From: Lewinellaceae bacterium
GTDB lineage: Bacteria > Bacteroidota > Bacteroidia > Chitinophagales > Saprospiraceae
Length of the DNA stretch: 64,000 nucleotides
Assembly (NCBI GenBank): GCA_020636435.1
Contig: JACJXX010000001.1
Coordinates: 1,302,001-1,366,000 of the forward strand
Reading direction: 5' to 3'
Made by a program: the position numbers and the translations under genes. A model generated the notes under the pieces. The model saw only the letters and a list, made by a program, of their open reading frames with translations, was not told where the DNA came from and did not search any database. Below, one piece after another: positions 19,131 to 27,671 of this stretch (positions are counted from its first letter, which is position 1; the number at the start of each line of letters is the position of its first letter).

Positions 19131-19997
19131 TCATAGCCGCACCACCTCCTCCGGCAGATGCTCCAGGCTGGCGAGCTGCAGGTAATCCCCCAGCGTAGTG
19201 CCCGTGCATTCAGCATCCACATTCCGGGCGCCCTTTCCATTCCTGACGTCCTCCAGGTGCACCGTCCTGAAATCAATGCTGAAGCGCGTTTTCCCCGTGT
19301 GGTTGGGAACGGAAGAATGCATTTGAGCTGCCGAAAAGGCGATCATTCCGCCCGGCGGCGTCACGATGCGGATTTGGGGATCGAGCTCCAGGGGCTCTTC
19401 CGGCTGGGGCTGTTTGCGGGTATCCTTTTTGATGTGCTTGGCCGCTTCCTGGCGGCTGGTAGCCACCCACTGCTGGTAATTGTACTCCCGGGAGCCATTG
19501 CGCACCGCCTGGCTGAAGTACCGGGGATGAAAGGCCATGACATTGCCGGGCTCTACCTCATAGATCGGCAACCACCAGTTGATTTGGCACATCGGCGCCG
19601 AGTACCAGGTGTCCCGGTGAGGATGAAAGGCATAGGCGATGCCGGAAGTCAGATAACCGTCGCTGGTAGAAGAGCGCATGCGCGGCACGTCGAAATAGGT
19701 CAGCTTCGGATCGCAGCCCCGCTCCGCCAGGATGGCCTGGATGCATTCTTTGGAACGGGGATGATGGATGAACGCCGGCTTGAGTTTCGAGAGCACTGCC
19801 ACGTATTCCTCCACCGGCATCTGATACTGGGCCGTGACGGGGTCGAGGCCGGCAAAGGCTTCTTCGATCAGCTGCCGGGCCAATTCGATGAAAGCCAGGG
19901 TGGCGGCGGTGGGGGAATAGACGAAGAGTTGGCCGGCGTAGAGGGCGGCTCTTCGTTGGTTGTCGGGGAGGGGGGAGTCGTGGTAGATGGTGTTCAT
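19131..19997 (-). CDS. 2OG-Fe(II) oxygenase-like protein
   Basis: 288 residues. It has the facial-triad pattern of the phytanoyl-CoA/2-oxoglutarate dioxygenase fold: H127-R-D129 in AFHPHRDTW, a distal H227 in AQMHSSVPN, and R238 in KTRFSIDFR, eleven residues later, as expected for the 2-oxoglutarate carboxylate contact. The spacing of ~98 residues between HxD and the distal His is normal for the family. It is not a close match to any named enzyme I recognise; related proteins are usually annotated as hypothetical. The gene is monocistronic, facing the beta-helix gene across the repeat-rich spacer, so context does not suggest a substrate. Confidence 0.72.
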   Translation of the reverse strand: MNTIYHDSPLPDNQRRAALYAGQLFVYSPTAATLAFIELARQLIEEAFAGLDPVTAQYQMPVEEYVAVLSKLKPAFIHHPRSKECIQAILAERGCDPKLTYFDVPRMRSSTSDGYLTSGIAYAFHPHRDTWYSAPMCQINWWLPIYEVEPGNVMAFHPRYFSQAVRNGSREYNYQQWVATSRQEAAKHIKKDTRKQPQPEEPLELDPQIRIVTPPGGMIAFSAAQMHSSVPNHTGKTRFSIDFRTVHLEDVRNGKGARNVDAECTGTTLGDYLQLASLEHLPEEVVRL

Positions 19998-20011
19998 GGT
20001 GTTTGATTAAA

Positions 20012-20045
20012 TTCTAACAAACCACCGCCTTTGACGGTGGCCCTG
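20012..20045 (-). terminator. Weak hairpin between two - strand genes
   Basis: On the - strand, CCACCG-loop-CGGTGG is followed by a T-rich run (TTTGTTAGAATTT), downstream of the stop at 20141. The stem is short, so the call is tentative. Confidence 0.3.
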
Positions 20046-20140
20046 TCCGTGTGGCTATGCCAGTCCGTAGTGAATTAATTGCCGGGGCAGGATTGACATG
20101 GTTCTATCTGAATCTTTTCTTTGTGCTATCTCCTGCTGCT

Positions 20141-20881
20141 CTAAGCAGCCTCCTTCAATGACTCAGCGAATTGCAAAATATCGTATTTAAATAACTCAAA
20201 ATCGAAGCCCTGGACCCGCGGCTTTAATTTTTCAATTGCCTTATCCAATTCGGAAGAAAACTGGTTGATATCCGAGCCGGAAAGTACGGAGATGTATAGC
20301 CCGCGTTTGTTTTCATCAAATCTGGGAGGGTTGGGTATGAATATTTCGGGTTTCTTAAAGAATGCAACTTCGAAAAAGAGCTTTTGAACTCCTTTGCCAT
20401 ACTTTGATAAATCGATAGCTCTTGAAAATCCTGGAATATCCCCGGTAATGATTCCAAGGTCGGAATAGACCCTGAACCTGGTTTTTTGTGCGAAGGTGGG
20501 ATTGGTTTCCACCGCCTCAAGCATGGCCTTTTTCAATCCTTCAAAATCGAAATTATCCACCTGAGCGAAAACTTTATCGAATAGTTCAAACATGGCTTCG
20601 CATACCAGTTTTTGCGCATCCTTATCGATATATGTTGCAGCTTTTGGATAGTCCAGCTGTAAGCTGCCTTCGATCTTTCTACTTTTGGCATCATACTCCC
20701 AGAAAGGTTCATTGATTCCGGTGGAGTCATGGTAAGTCAGGGCATAAAAAGAAATCTTTCTGACACCTTGCCCAAAATCTGATAACTTGATATTATTGTT
20801 CAGGGTATGTCCTGTAACGATTAAATCGGATGTATCCGATAAGTCGCCCATAGTGGTTATGAAAAAACCTTTCTGTTCCAT
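20141..20881 (-). CDS. Unknown protein with internal duplication
   Basis: 246 residues, no signal peptide, no membrane segment; family not recognised. It appears to be two ~120-residue halves of common origin: DLIVTGHTLNNNIKLSDFG + QGVRKISFYALTY near the N-terminus matches DLGIITGDIPGFSRAIDLS + KYGKGVQKLFFEVAFF in the second half, both followed by a Phe/Tyr-rich strand and a helical segment containing a FDFE motif (NFDFEGLKK / GFDFELFKY). The start codon is 1 nt from the stop of the upstream gene, so the two are almost certainly co-transcribed and possibly translationally coupled. Function cannot be assigned. Confidence 0.75.
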   Translation of the reverse strand: MEQKGFFITTMGDLSDTSDLIVTGHTLNNNIKLSDFGQGVRKISFYALTYHDSTGINEPFWEYDAKSRKIEGSLQLDYPKAATYIDKDAQKLVCEAMFELFDKVFAQVDNFDFEGLKKAMLEAVETNPTFAQKTRFRVYSDLGIITGDIPGFSRAIDLSKYGKGVQKLFFEVAFFKKPEIFIPNPPRFDENKRGLYISVLSGSDINQFSSELDKAIEKLKPRVQGFDFELFKYDILQFAESLKEAA

Positions 20882-20882
20882 T

Positions 20883-21305
20883 TCATTTTAATTCTTCTAA
20901 CAATTTCTTCCAATCCTGTTGCGACATCCCTATCGTATTGCCAGGAGGTAGAAACAAATGACAACCCTCTTTTTGTGCCTCAAGCCTGGTGAAATAGGTT
21001 TTCAGATGAAGCTGTTCTGCCGTCGTTATATACCCTTCTGTACCGCGCTTTATTCGTTCGTATTCCAGATTCAATGCGTCTATTATTCGTTTATGCTCCT
21101 TCTTTCTTTTGCCTCCCTTTCGACAAGTTTTACCAATGTAGTAAATTTCGCCTTCTGAAACAAGTATCTGTGTCTTTCCAGGGTCCATACACCAAATCGG
21201 GCATTTAGCGCAAGGCCTTTTCATCGTGGAATTGGCTTCAAGGTAATGACGGTGGCGGGCATTTGGTTCTGTGCCGAGGTTAAAAGTTTCGAAATTCATT
21301 TCCAT
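20883..21305 (-). CDS. Unknown Cys-rich small protein
   Basis: 140 residues. A CAKCPIWC motif (CxxCxxxC) near residue 32 could bind zinc or an iron-sulphur cluster. The middle is strongly basic (CRKGGKRKKEHKR) and the remainder is predicted helical. No family recognised. It is the first gene of a two-gene unit with the internally duplicated protein downstream, and is divergent from the XRE-type regulator that starts 33 bp away, so that regulator may control this pair. Confidence 0.65.
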   Translation of the reverse strand: MEMNFETFNLGTEPNARHRHYLEANSTMKRPCAKCPIWCMDPGKTQILVSEGEIYYIGKTCRKGGKRKKEHKRIIDALNLEYERIKRGTEGYITTAEQLHLKTYFTRLEAQKEGCHLFLPPGNTIGMSQQDWKKLLEELK

Positions 21306-21337
21306 CCTATTTTGGTTGCGAAAATATAGGATTTAGG

Positions 21338-21589
21338 TTGAAAAGACAATTTTTTGTCGACATTTATTGTAATGGAAGAAAAAAACTTAACAAAATCAGG
21401 GATATCCTTCGGGATCAGGTGAGGGCCTACAAGTGGTTAGCGGGGAAGGTGGGCAATTGCGAGAGGGCTGTCTCCCATTGGTACAGGGATGTGCAACAGC
21501 CAGATTTTGAAACGCTTTACCGGATTGTGGATTTGTTGGGGGTGCCAGTTTGTGATCTGTTGGTGGAGGAGTATCGCCCGGAGGATTGA
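21338..21589 (+). CDS. XRE-family helix-turn-helix regulator
   Basis: 83 residues from a TTG start; no in-frame ATG exists upstream of the domain. The HTH is recognisable as KIRDILRDQ..AYKWLAGKVG...VSHWYRDVQQPDFETLYRIVDLLGVPVCDLL, the layout of small Bacteroidota XRE regulators in which the recognition helix carries the HWYRD segment. It is divergent from the 20883-21305/20141-20881 pair, a typical arrangement for a local repressor. It is also the last ordinary gene before the cassette island. Confidence 0.75.
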   Translation: MKRQFFVDIYCNGRKKLNKIRDILRDQVRAYKWLAGKVGNCERAVSHWYRDVQQPDFETLYRIVDLLGVPVCDLLVEEYRPED

Positions 21590-21736
21590 GGGGAACTTCA
21601 TCTTGAAAGCCTTATTCACCCCTTCGGCCTTTTTGAAACGCACCGGTTAAACCTATTCAATCTCCATAATATATGGCTGCTCTTGGCTCCGCTACCAGCA
21701 GGCCTGCCCTGTAACGGAGTGTAGCAGGGCTTCTCT

Positions 21737-21808
21737 GTACAACACAGGACTAAATCGAAGGGGGCGCCCCGCGCCCCTGTCGTTTAGTATTTATATATTA
21801 GTGGCTAG
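21737..21808 (-). repeat. attC-like hairpin site 1
   Basis: GTACAAC core at 21737-21743, then an imperfect inverted repeat (ACTAAATCGAAGGGG...CCCCTGTCGTTTAGT) and a TTAGTGGC core at the other side. It closely matches the site at 33886-33956, including the upstream sequence TGCTCTTGGCTCCGCTACCA. Confidence 0.55.
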
Positions 21809-21810
21809 CT

Positions 21811-22135
21811 TTACGCCACAATTTTCTTTTTCCAAATTAATTCAATTAATCTTTTAGGAATCCATTCAGGCTTGTCATTTCCTTGAAATTCATATTTTAC
21901 ATTTAGTTTATTTGAAAGTTCTTCCGCAGCCATCTTTTCAGTTTCAAACCACCAATTTCCTTAGTTCTATTTTTTCAGGGTTGTCATATGGATATGAAAA
22001 AATCAAGTCTCCAGCCTTATTCTGTTTTCTATACAATCTCTTTATTTGGTTCCGTATTTCATCAAAACCAATCTTCAACAGCCTCATATTTGAGTTATGA
22101 TATTCAAAATATGTATCTACCTCTGAGCTTGTCAT
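21811..22135 (-). pseudogene. Cassette gene of unknown function, one frameshift
   Basis: Read on the - strand from MTSSEVDTYFEYHNSN, the frame runs to ..PEKIELRKLVV and stops. Shifting by one base continues it convincingly as NWWFETEKMAAEELSNKL...PEWIPKRLIELIWKK to a stop at 21811. The joined product would be ~105 residues. AT-rich like the other cassette genes in this island. Either a recently broken gene or a sequencing indel; function unknown. Confidence 0.55.
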
Positions 22136-22188
22136 CTTTTACTTATTTTGGTTGACCCTGGCCGAAGAAGTATTATTAGTACTCCTTC

Positions 22189-22214
22189 GGCCGGGAATCG
22201 AACCCGGTAAATTG
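22189..22214 (-). other. tRNA T-arm-like remnant
   Basis: On the - strand, CCGGGTTCGATTCCCGG is a perfect T-stem/T-loop. It is followed by CCGAAGGAGTA and then an inverted copy of the acceptor-like bases. I could not fold a complete tRNA upstream, so this is a fragment, perhaps carried at an element boundary. Confidence 0.35.
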
Positions 22215-22333
22215 AATCAGCGTTGCTTCATCAATTTAGGACACCTGTCCACGTTTCTAGATAGAAACTCTTGTATTTCTTTAATCACACACAACGGCAG
22301 TTTGTGCCAAAACACGCCTCAATATAGGTTTTT

Positions 22334-23878
22334 TCACGCTCTGGCGCACCATGCCACGCCAGAGCAGGCAAGCTTTTTGAATTTCGCATTTCGCAACGAG
22401 GCCCTCCACCGTGCAACAGAGCGCCAAAATGCAATAAAAAGCCTTCGGAGGCGCTCAATTGCCCCCTGTACGCCAAGTATAGACATAGTACGCCTCAAAT
22501 TGTAACAAAAGAAAATCAGGCCCAACTCCCCGTCTACCTTTTCCATGCCTCTCAGCAGCGTGTAGGTATAGCCCCATGCCCTCTTTATCGTCCCATAAGG
22601 ATGTTCTACTATCTCTTGGCGCTTTCGGTAATATCCTCTTCGAGCTTCCACCCGCTGCCGGTTGGCATCGGCATATTCCTGGTATTCCGAGCGCTCGATG
22701 AGCCGCCCCATCTTGTTTTTTGTGCATGCTTGCCGTACCGGGCACTCTGCGCATGCTTTCGTTTTATAGTGCTTTACCCTGTAATCCGCATTGCCTTTAG
22801 CATAAAACCTGCCGTTGGTATGCAAATCATACCCCTGCGGGCAAATGTAATAATCGCCCCTGGTGATGTATATAAAATCCTTTGCCTGATAGCCCTCCTG
22901 TACCATTGCCCGGGGTGCTTGCTTCAGGCGAAGCGACATAAGTAGTAATCCCGTCCTCTGCGCAGGCAGCCAGCTCGCTGCCGGTATGGTAGCCTTTATC
23001 TCCCAAAACATCCAATTTGTCCGCCTTCAGGGCTTGCTTTGCCCCTTTGGCTGCCGAATACAGGGCATGGGCATCATTCTCGTTTGTCGTTTCGTAGTGT
23101 ACCAATAGCTTGTGCTTTGCGTCGGTGGCTGTTTTTGGGTAGAATAGCACACTTCTACAATATCCCGGTGCAGGGCAAGAGCTCGCGCATCTGGGTCTGT
23201 GGTGGATACCTGCTTTTCCCCGCTTTGCTCCAATTGCTTTTCCAACTCCCTGTATTTTTACCAGCCGCTCCAACTGCACAGTAGTATTGGCCAAATGCTT
23301 GCTGTTTGCGCGCCCAGCCCTCCAGGTATCCTTCCTCATCCGCCTCATTCATTTCTTTCATGTACTGGCGGATCTTGTTGGCGATGTAGGTTTGATGGCG
23401 CCGCAGCTTCTTCTCATTGTAATTGTTTTTCTTGCTGTTCTGCGCCCGTAGTTTCACCGAATCTACTCCAACGGTTTTCCTTCCAGCAGCCCCCAATTGT
23501 TCAAGCTTTGTACATAGTGCTGAAATAACTTGCGCAGGCTCTTTGGGTGCTCCGCCCGGAAGCGCGCTATCGTCCGCCAGGATACTCAGCCCCTTTAACA
23601 ACCACCACAATTCTATATTCACCTCGCAAGCCCAGTACCAACTGCCGCGAGCTGCGCATCCGGTGAAGGTAGCCGTATATGTACAGCTTGAGCAAATCCC
23701 CGGGGTGGTAAGGAGGGCTGCCCGTTTCCGCCGGCACTACGTGGCTAAAGCCCAACTCCTTTAGATCCAAGGAATCCACGTAGGCATCGATTAATCGGAC
23801 GGGGTTGTCTTGCGCTATGTGTTCTTCCAGGTTGAGCCGGATGGGCTCCGCCCGGCTGATGCCTTCTCGGTGCCCCAT
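22334..23878 (-). pseudogene. IS1182-family transposase, degraded
   Basis: Pieces of one DDE transposase lie in successive frames on the - strand. The N-terminus at 23878 (RLNLEEHIAQDNPVRLIDAY, PPYHPGDLLKLYIYGYLHR) is typical of IS1182. It is followed by GLSILADDSALPG, the central TTDPDAR and GDKGYHTGSE segments, and the Cys-containing C-terminal part ACAECPVRQACTKNK...EHPYGTIKRAWGYTYTLLRG..YNLRRTMSILG. At least three frame changes separate them, so no active enzyme is expected. Terminal inverted repeats were not found. Confidence 0.85.
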
Positions 23879-23948
23879 TGTATTGATTTTTGTTCCATCA
23901 TTAAGTTAATTCCTTTCCCCTTCAAAAAAAATGACTTTTGGCACGGCC

Positions 23949-24145
23949 TGACGGGCAAGGGTCTGCGGCGTTCCGGAGCGGAGGTTTCCGGGAATTTTTT
24001 GCGCCGCAGGCGAAAAAATTTTTGGAAACCGGAGTCTTCGGAATGAGCGTCGACACAGTGTTCTGCGCAGTCCGACCGACCGTTTAGGGAGGGAGGACGA
24101 AGCAGGGCACTGTGGCGGAGCGCATAGCGCAGACCCTTGCCCGTT
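23949..24145. repeat. Cloverleaf module, copy A0 (diverged)
   Basis: Outer stem ACGGGCAAGGGTCTGCG...CGCAGACCCTTGCCCGT encloses an inner hairpin with long T/A arms, as in the other copies, but with ~20-30% changed bases. It is followed directly by the GTTGCTGCGCA...TGCGCAGCAAC hairpin (24143-24183). Confidence 0.7.
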
Positions 24146-24180
24146 GCTGCGCAGTCCGACCGAAGGGAGGATTGCGCAGC

Positions 24181-24317
24181 AACGGGCGCGTCTCGGCGCA
24201 GCCCGAGGCGGAGGTTTTCAAGGTTTTTTTTCCGCGCAGCGGAAAAAAATTTTGAAAAACCGGAGTCCTCGGGTTGGCGTCTGAGACAGTGTTCTGCGCA
24301 GGCCGCGCGCTCCCTAG
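24181..24317. repeat. Cloverleaf module, copy A1, left part
   Basis: Starts AACGGGCGCGTCTCG and runs to the CTAG at 24314-24317, where an IS is inserted. The module resumes at 26309 (second CTAG). Confidence 0.8.
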
Positions 24318-26308
24318 CGTGAGTTTACTACGGCGGCCAGCCAATAACAAGTTTCGCACGTACATAGGCCGCTGATAATAAGGGTGTTACGAGGGCAGGG
24401 CGGCAGCGAATTTTGTATATACTAACTAATTTTTTAGAACCTCTTGATTAATTCATTGATTGTCAGTAAATTGCTGTTTTATCTACACAAGCGTATATAC
24501 TAACAATGGCAAGCTTGGTACAAAAGACGGTCAAAGGCTATAAATACTGGTACATAGTAGAAAGCCGCCGCGTTAACGGCAAGCCCAGTACTCTGGTAAT
24601 CGAATACCTCGGCACTACCGACAAGTTGTTAGAACGCTTAAGGCAATGCCCCGAAAACGCAAGCCTAAAATCTTATGCTTATGGGGACGTTGCCTTATGC
24701 TGTCCATAGCCCAGCGCTTAAACGTTGCCGCGACGATCAACAAATATATTGATTGGCGCCGAAAAATTCCCCTAAACAGCCCATCAGGAAATAATTTAAC
24801 AGCAGGCGCCACTTATTTATTGGGCGCCGTCGGGCGTTCCTGCATGATGACGAGCAAAGGGGATGGCATGAGTGTACCAGGACAACCGCCTTAGAATATT
24901 TGCTGCGAGCGGATTTCAGTAAAGTCGACAGCCAGCATTTCTGGGGACCTAATGGATGCCTTGCCCGAAGAAAATATCCCAAAAATCGAACGGGAAATAA
25001 TGGACGCAGCCTTTAAGGAATTTGACATAAAGACGGATGCTCTGTTTTATGACGCTACTAATTTCTTTACGTTTATCTCCACTACCAACACCCGCAACAC
25101 GCTGGCGCAACGAGGCAAGAACAAACAAAAACGCCACGACTTGCGGCAAGTAGGCATATACCTGGTGGTGAGCAAAGAGGATCAAATCCCTTTATTCCAC
25201 CACACTTACCAAGGCAATTTGAATGACGTAACCATATTCGAAAGCGTAATAAAAAGACATAAGCAAGCGCATAAAAAACAGAGGTTTGATATTAGCCGGC
25301 ATACTTTTGTCTTGGACAGGGGCAACAACTCAAAAGCTAATTTTGGGATAATACAAAGCCTGGAGTTGTTTTACGTTGGCGCGCTCAGCCCGGCAAACCA
25401 TAAGGAATTAGTATTGGAAGCGATGGAAGCCCTCAGCGGCAAAACCACAGAAGAGAGTACCAGCCCAATTTTACCGGGCTAAAGCCCAGGTTTGGGGCGC
25501 AGAAAGGACGGTAGTTGCCTTCATCTCAGAGAAACTTAAAGAAAAGTAGGTAGGGGCATCCATTCGATGCTCGCTAAAAAGAAAAGCAGTTGGTAAGCTC
25601 CAAAACAAGCTCAAGGAGCCAAATGCCAAAAAACGAAACCGCAAACAATTGGTTGCCCAAATTGGCAACATCCTAAAAACAAAACAAGCCAAAGGATTAA
25701 TAGAATGGGAGCTAAAATGGAAAAGAAAAATACCGCTATGAATTAAGCTTTCAAATAAAGAGCCAGGAAACCGAAAAGCTGGAAGCGGCATTCACCTGAG
25801 GATATTAATGACAAACCGGCATAGCTGGAGCACCGATGAAATAATTGAGGCTTATTACGGGCAATCCAACGTCGAAAAGGCTTTTAAGGAATTGAAAAAC
25901 CCTTATCATTTAACCGTGAAACCCCAATACCATTGGACGGACCAAAAAATCAAAGTACATAATTTTATTTGCGTCTTAGGCTATTTGCTGGGCCTCGCTG
26001 CTCTGCAAGGAAGCGCGCGACAAAGCAAATTATAAAGGCAGCATCAATACCTTGTTAAACAAGCTGAAAAATGTCCGCCTTGGAACTGTCTTAACCAATA
26101 ATAATAAAGGCGGAAAAATAAAAGTTGAACATAAAATCGAAGAAATGTCAAGCGAGGAGCAAGTATTGTTTAACGCTCTTGGCTTGCAAAAAAACCTCCA
26201 TGCAGGAGTAAAAATCAAGGGTGTTAGTATATACAACTGAAACCGCTGCAATAAACTGTTATTCAGTGGATTAAACCTCTTTTTTTGGAACGCCGTAGTA
26301 AACTCACG
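24318..26308 (+). mobile_element. IS1634/IS4-superfamily insertion sequence with CTAG duplication
   Basis: Perfect 18-bp terminal inverted repeats (CGTGAGTTTACTACGGCG at 24318-24335; CGCCGTAGTAAACTCACG at 26291-26308) are flanked by the 4-bp direct repeat CTAG. Uninterrupted copies of the host repeat contain a single CTAG at that point, so the insertion site is exact. A 12-bp subterminal inverted repeat (GTATATACTAAC, 24415-24426 and 26223-26234) may mark a nested element. Confidence 0.85.
24506..26240 (+). pseudogene. IS1634-like transposase, degraded
   Basis: Fragments in different frames on the + strand: SLVQKTVKGYKYWYIVES (start), SIAQRLNVAATINKYI, then ALFYDATNFFTFI..QRGKNKQKRHDLRQVG with PLFHHTYQGNLND (catalytic-core motifs of the IS1634 group), and YYGQSNVEKAFKELKNPYHLTVKPQYHWTD split by >300 bp of frame-broken sequence. 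At least four frame breaks; inactive. Confidence 0.85.
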
Positions 26309-26382
26309 CTAGAGGGAGCGGAAGGCCGGAGCAGGGCGCTGTCTCAGACACAGCGCGCATAGCGCGGCGAGACGCGCCCGTT
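26309..26382. repeat. Cloverleaf module, copy A1, right part
   Basis: Continuation of the IS-split copy: AGGGAGCGGAAGGCC ... GTCTCAGACACAGCGCGC ... CGAGACGCGCCCGTT. It is followed by the GTTGCTGCGCA hairpin (26380-26422). Confidence 0.8.
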
Positions 26383-26419
26383 GCTGCGCAGGCCGGAGCG
26401 AAGCGACGGCTTGCGCAGC

Positions 26420-26485
26420 AACGTTTGGCATACACGGCGTGGCCAGCTTTTGCTGGGCATGACCGCTGTATGCTTTGTTCGCTGC
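26420..26485 (-). repeat. attC-like hairpin site after the EAD/FGE cassette
   Basis: On the - strand: GCAGCGAAC-AAAGCATACAGCGGTCATG-stem-loop-CACGCCGTGTATGCC..GTT. The imperfect stem has unpaired bases on one side and conserved CGGTCATG/CACGCCG blocks shared with the 35975 and 45251 sites. The RYYYAACAAA-like beginning matches integron attC style. The GTTCGCTGC core at 26477-26485 pairs across the gene with GCAGCGAAC at 27552-27560. Confidence 0.7.
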
Positions 26486-26502
26486 TGCCATTTCTCAGTT
26501 AA

Positions 26503-27495
26503 CTATTTGAGTATCGTTGTTTCAAATGCTTTTGTTTCGATATATAGTTTTCCTCTTTCATATATGATATTTATTTTTCCAACTACGATCACATTGTCAC
26601 CTTTTTGCGGAACTATTCCATCTTCAATAGATATTCTAGAATGAATTCTGAAAGGAACCTCTTCTTCGCCATTAATAGTTCCATTTACCAGAAGCTGATA
26701 GTAATCAAAACCACCTTCTTTACGAAGAAATTTAGGGTCTTCAATAATAATGCCATTAATATTAACTGTCACATTTTCAAGGTAAGTATTTTCATTTTCT
26801 ATAACAATCTGACTATCATCTGGCAAATCTCCCATAACAGCTTTCCATAGAGCTTGAGTCACTACAACTTCATATTTAGCCAAGTCTTTGGAATTTGAAT
26901 CATGATTCCCCCGTGCTGCCTTTTCCCATTCTTCTTCAGTAGGCAGTCCTCTTCCATATTCAATACCCTGCATTTCACTATACTTTTCAGCAAATTTTAC
27001 AGCATCATACCATGAAACATTATATACAGGGCAACTATCACAAATTGTTTCGAAGTCAGGAATTTTAACTTCATGCATTTGCCTTTCAGAATCCCTCTCG
27101 CTTAATTTCTCTCTTAAATATTCATAACCAAGAAGAGAAAGTCCTACAAAAACAGGAATAAGCCAAATGAGCAATTTCTTTTTTGCAAATTTAGACTCAC
27201 TTCGATGACTATTCTCAAATTCTGCTTTCAGTTTTTGCTTTAATCCAATTGTAGATTGAACAATTTTATTGTGTTCTAAATTAATTTCCGATTGTGCAAT
27301 TACTCCTTCCCGGATATTACTCCGCAAATATCCAAGTCTACTAATCAACATTTCTGCTTGCTCTGCAAGTTTTTTAGATTTATAGGTGTTAATTTTTTTA
27401 AACTCAGCGGCAATTATATCTAAGCCCTTTGAAATATTACCATTCCTTATTTGACTTTCAATAAGATTAATAATATTATTTAAATCTTCTTTCAT
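26503..27495 (-). CDS. Effector-associated-domain membrane protein with rearranged FGE-like segments
   Basis: 330 residues. Residues 1-90 look like an effector-associated domain of the EAD11 kind (helical; ISKGLDIIAAEFK, then LISRLGYLRSNIREGVIAQSEINLEHNKI). A transmembrane helix follows at ~107-127 (LLIWLIPVFVGLSLLGYEYL). Residues ~150-215 contain formylglycine-generating-enzyme-type motifs, CPVYNVSWYDAVKF, LPTEEEWEKAARG and VVVTQALWKAVMGDLPDDS. The last normally precedes the first two in FGE domains, so the order is permuted and the domain is much shortened. The C-terminal ~100 residues are beta-rich. EADs are known from conflict/defence systems, so a signalling or defence role is inferred. 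Bounded by 9-bp cores complementary across the gene. Confidence 0.72.
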   Translation of the reverse strand: MKEDLNNIINLIESQIRNGNISKGLDIIAAEFKKINTYKSKKLAEQAEMLISRLGYLRSNIREGVIAQSEINLEHNKIVQSTIGLKQKLKAEFENSHRSESKFAKKKLLIWLIPVFVGLSLLGYEYLREKLSERDSERQMHEVKIPDFETICDSCPVYNVSWYDAVKFAEKYSEMQGIEYGRGLPTEEEWEKAARGNHDSNSKDLAKYEVVVTQALWKAVMGDLPDDSQIVIENENTYLENVTVNINGIIIEDPKFLRKEGGFDYYQLLVNGTINGEEEVPFRIHSRISIEDGIVPQKGDNVIVVGKINIIYERGKLYIETKAFETTILK

Positions 27496-27511
27496 TTTTC
27501 CACCTCCTTTC
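27496..27511 (-). promoter_or_regulatory. Strong Shine-Dalgarno sequence
   Basis: AAGAAAGGAGGTGGAAAA directly precedes the ATG at 27495 on the - strand. AGGAGGTG is a near-perfect anti-16S match, unlike other genes in this window, suggesting that the cassette came from a distant donor. Confidence 0.7.
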
Positions 27512-27551
27512 TTAGAGTTTCGTTCAGCTTATAATTGTTAATTGTTTGGTT

Positions 27552-27620
27552 GCAGCGAACTTTAAGCATTGTATCTGCCGGAACCGCGCAGCGGTGCTGT
27601 CAGATACAATGCAGTTGGAC
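27552..27620. repeat. attC-like hairpin with perfect consensus core
   Basis: GCAGCGAAC-TTTAA-GCATTGTATCTG ... CAGATACAATGC-A-GTTGGAC. The stem is 12 bp, the outer cores are GTT/AAC type, and GTTGGAC fits the integron R' consensus GTTRRRY (RYYYAAC read on the other strand). Total ~69 bp, within the usual attC size range. Confidence 0.72.
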
Positions 27621-27671
27621 TGAGCCGCCAAACCCGACGTCTCTTATGGGCATTGTATCGGCCTATCCAGG

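Noticed and set aside
22140..22260. Complete tRNA gene
   Set aside because: Only the T-arm and acceptor-like 3' bases fit; no anticodon arm or matching 5' acceptor strand could be placed.
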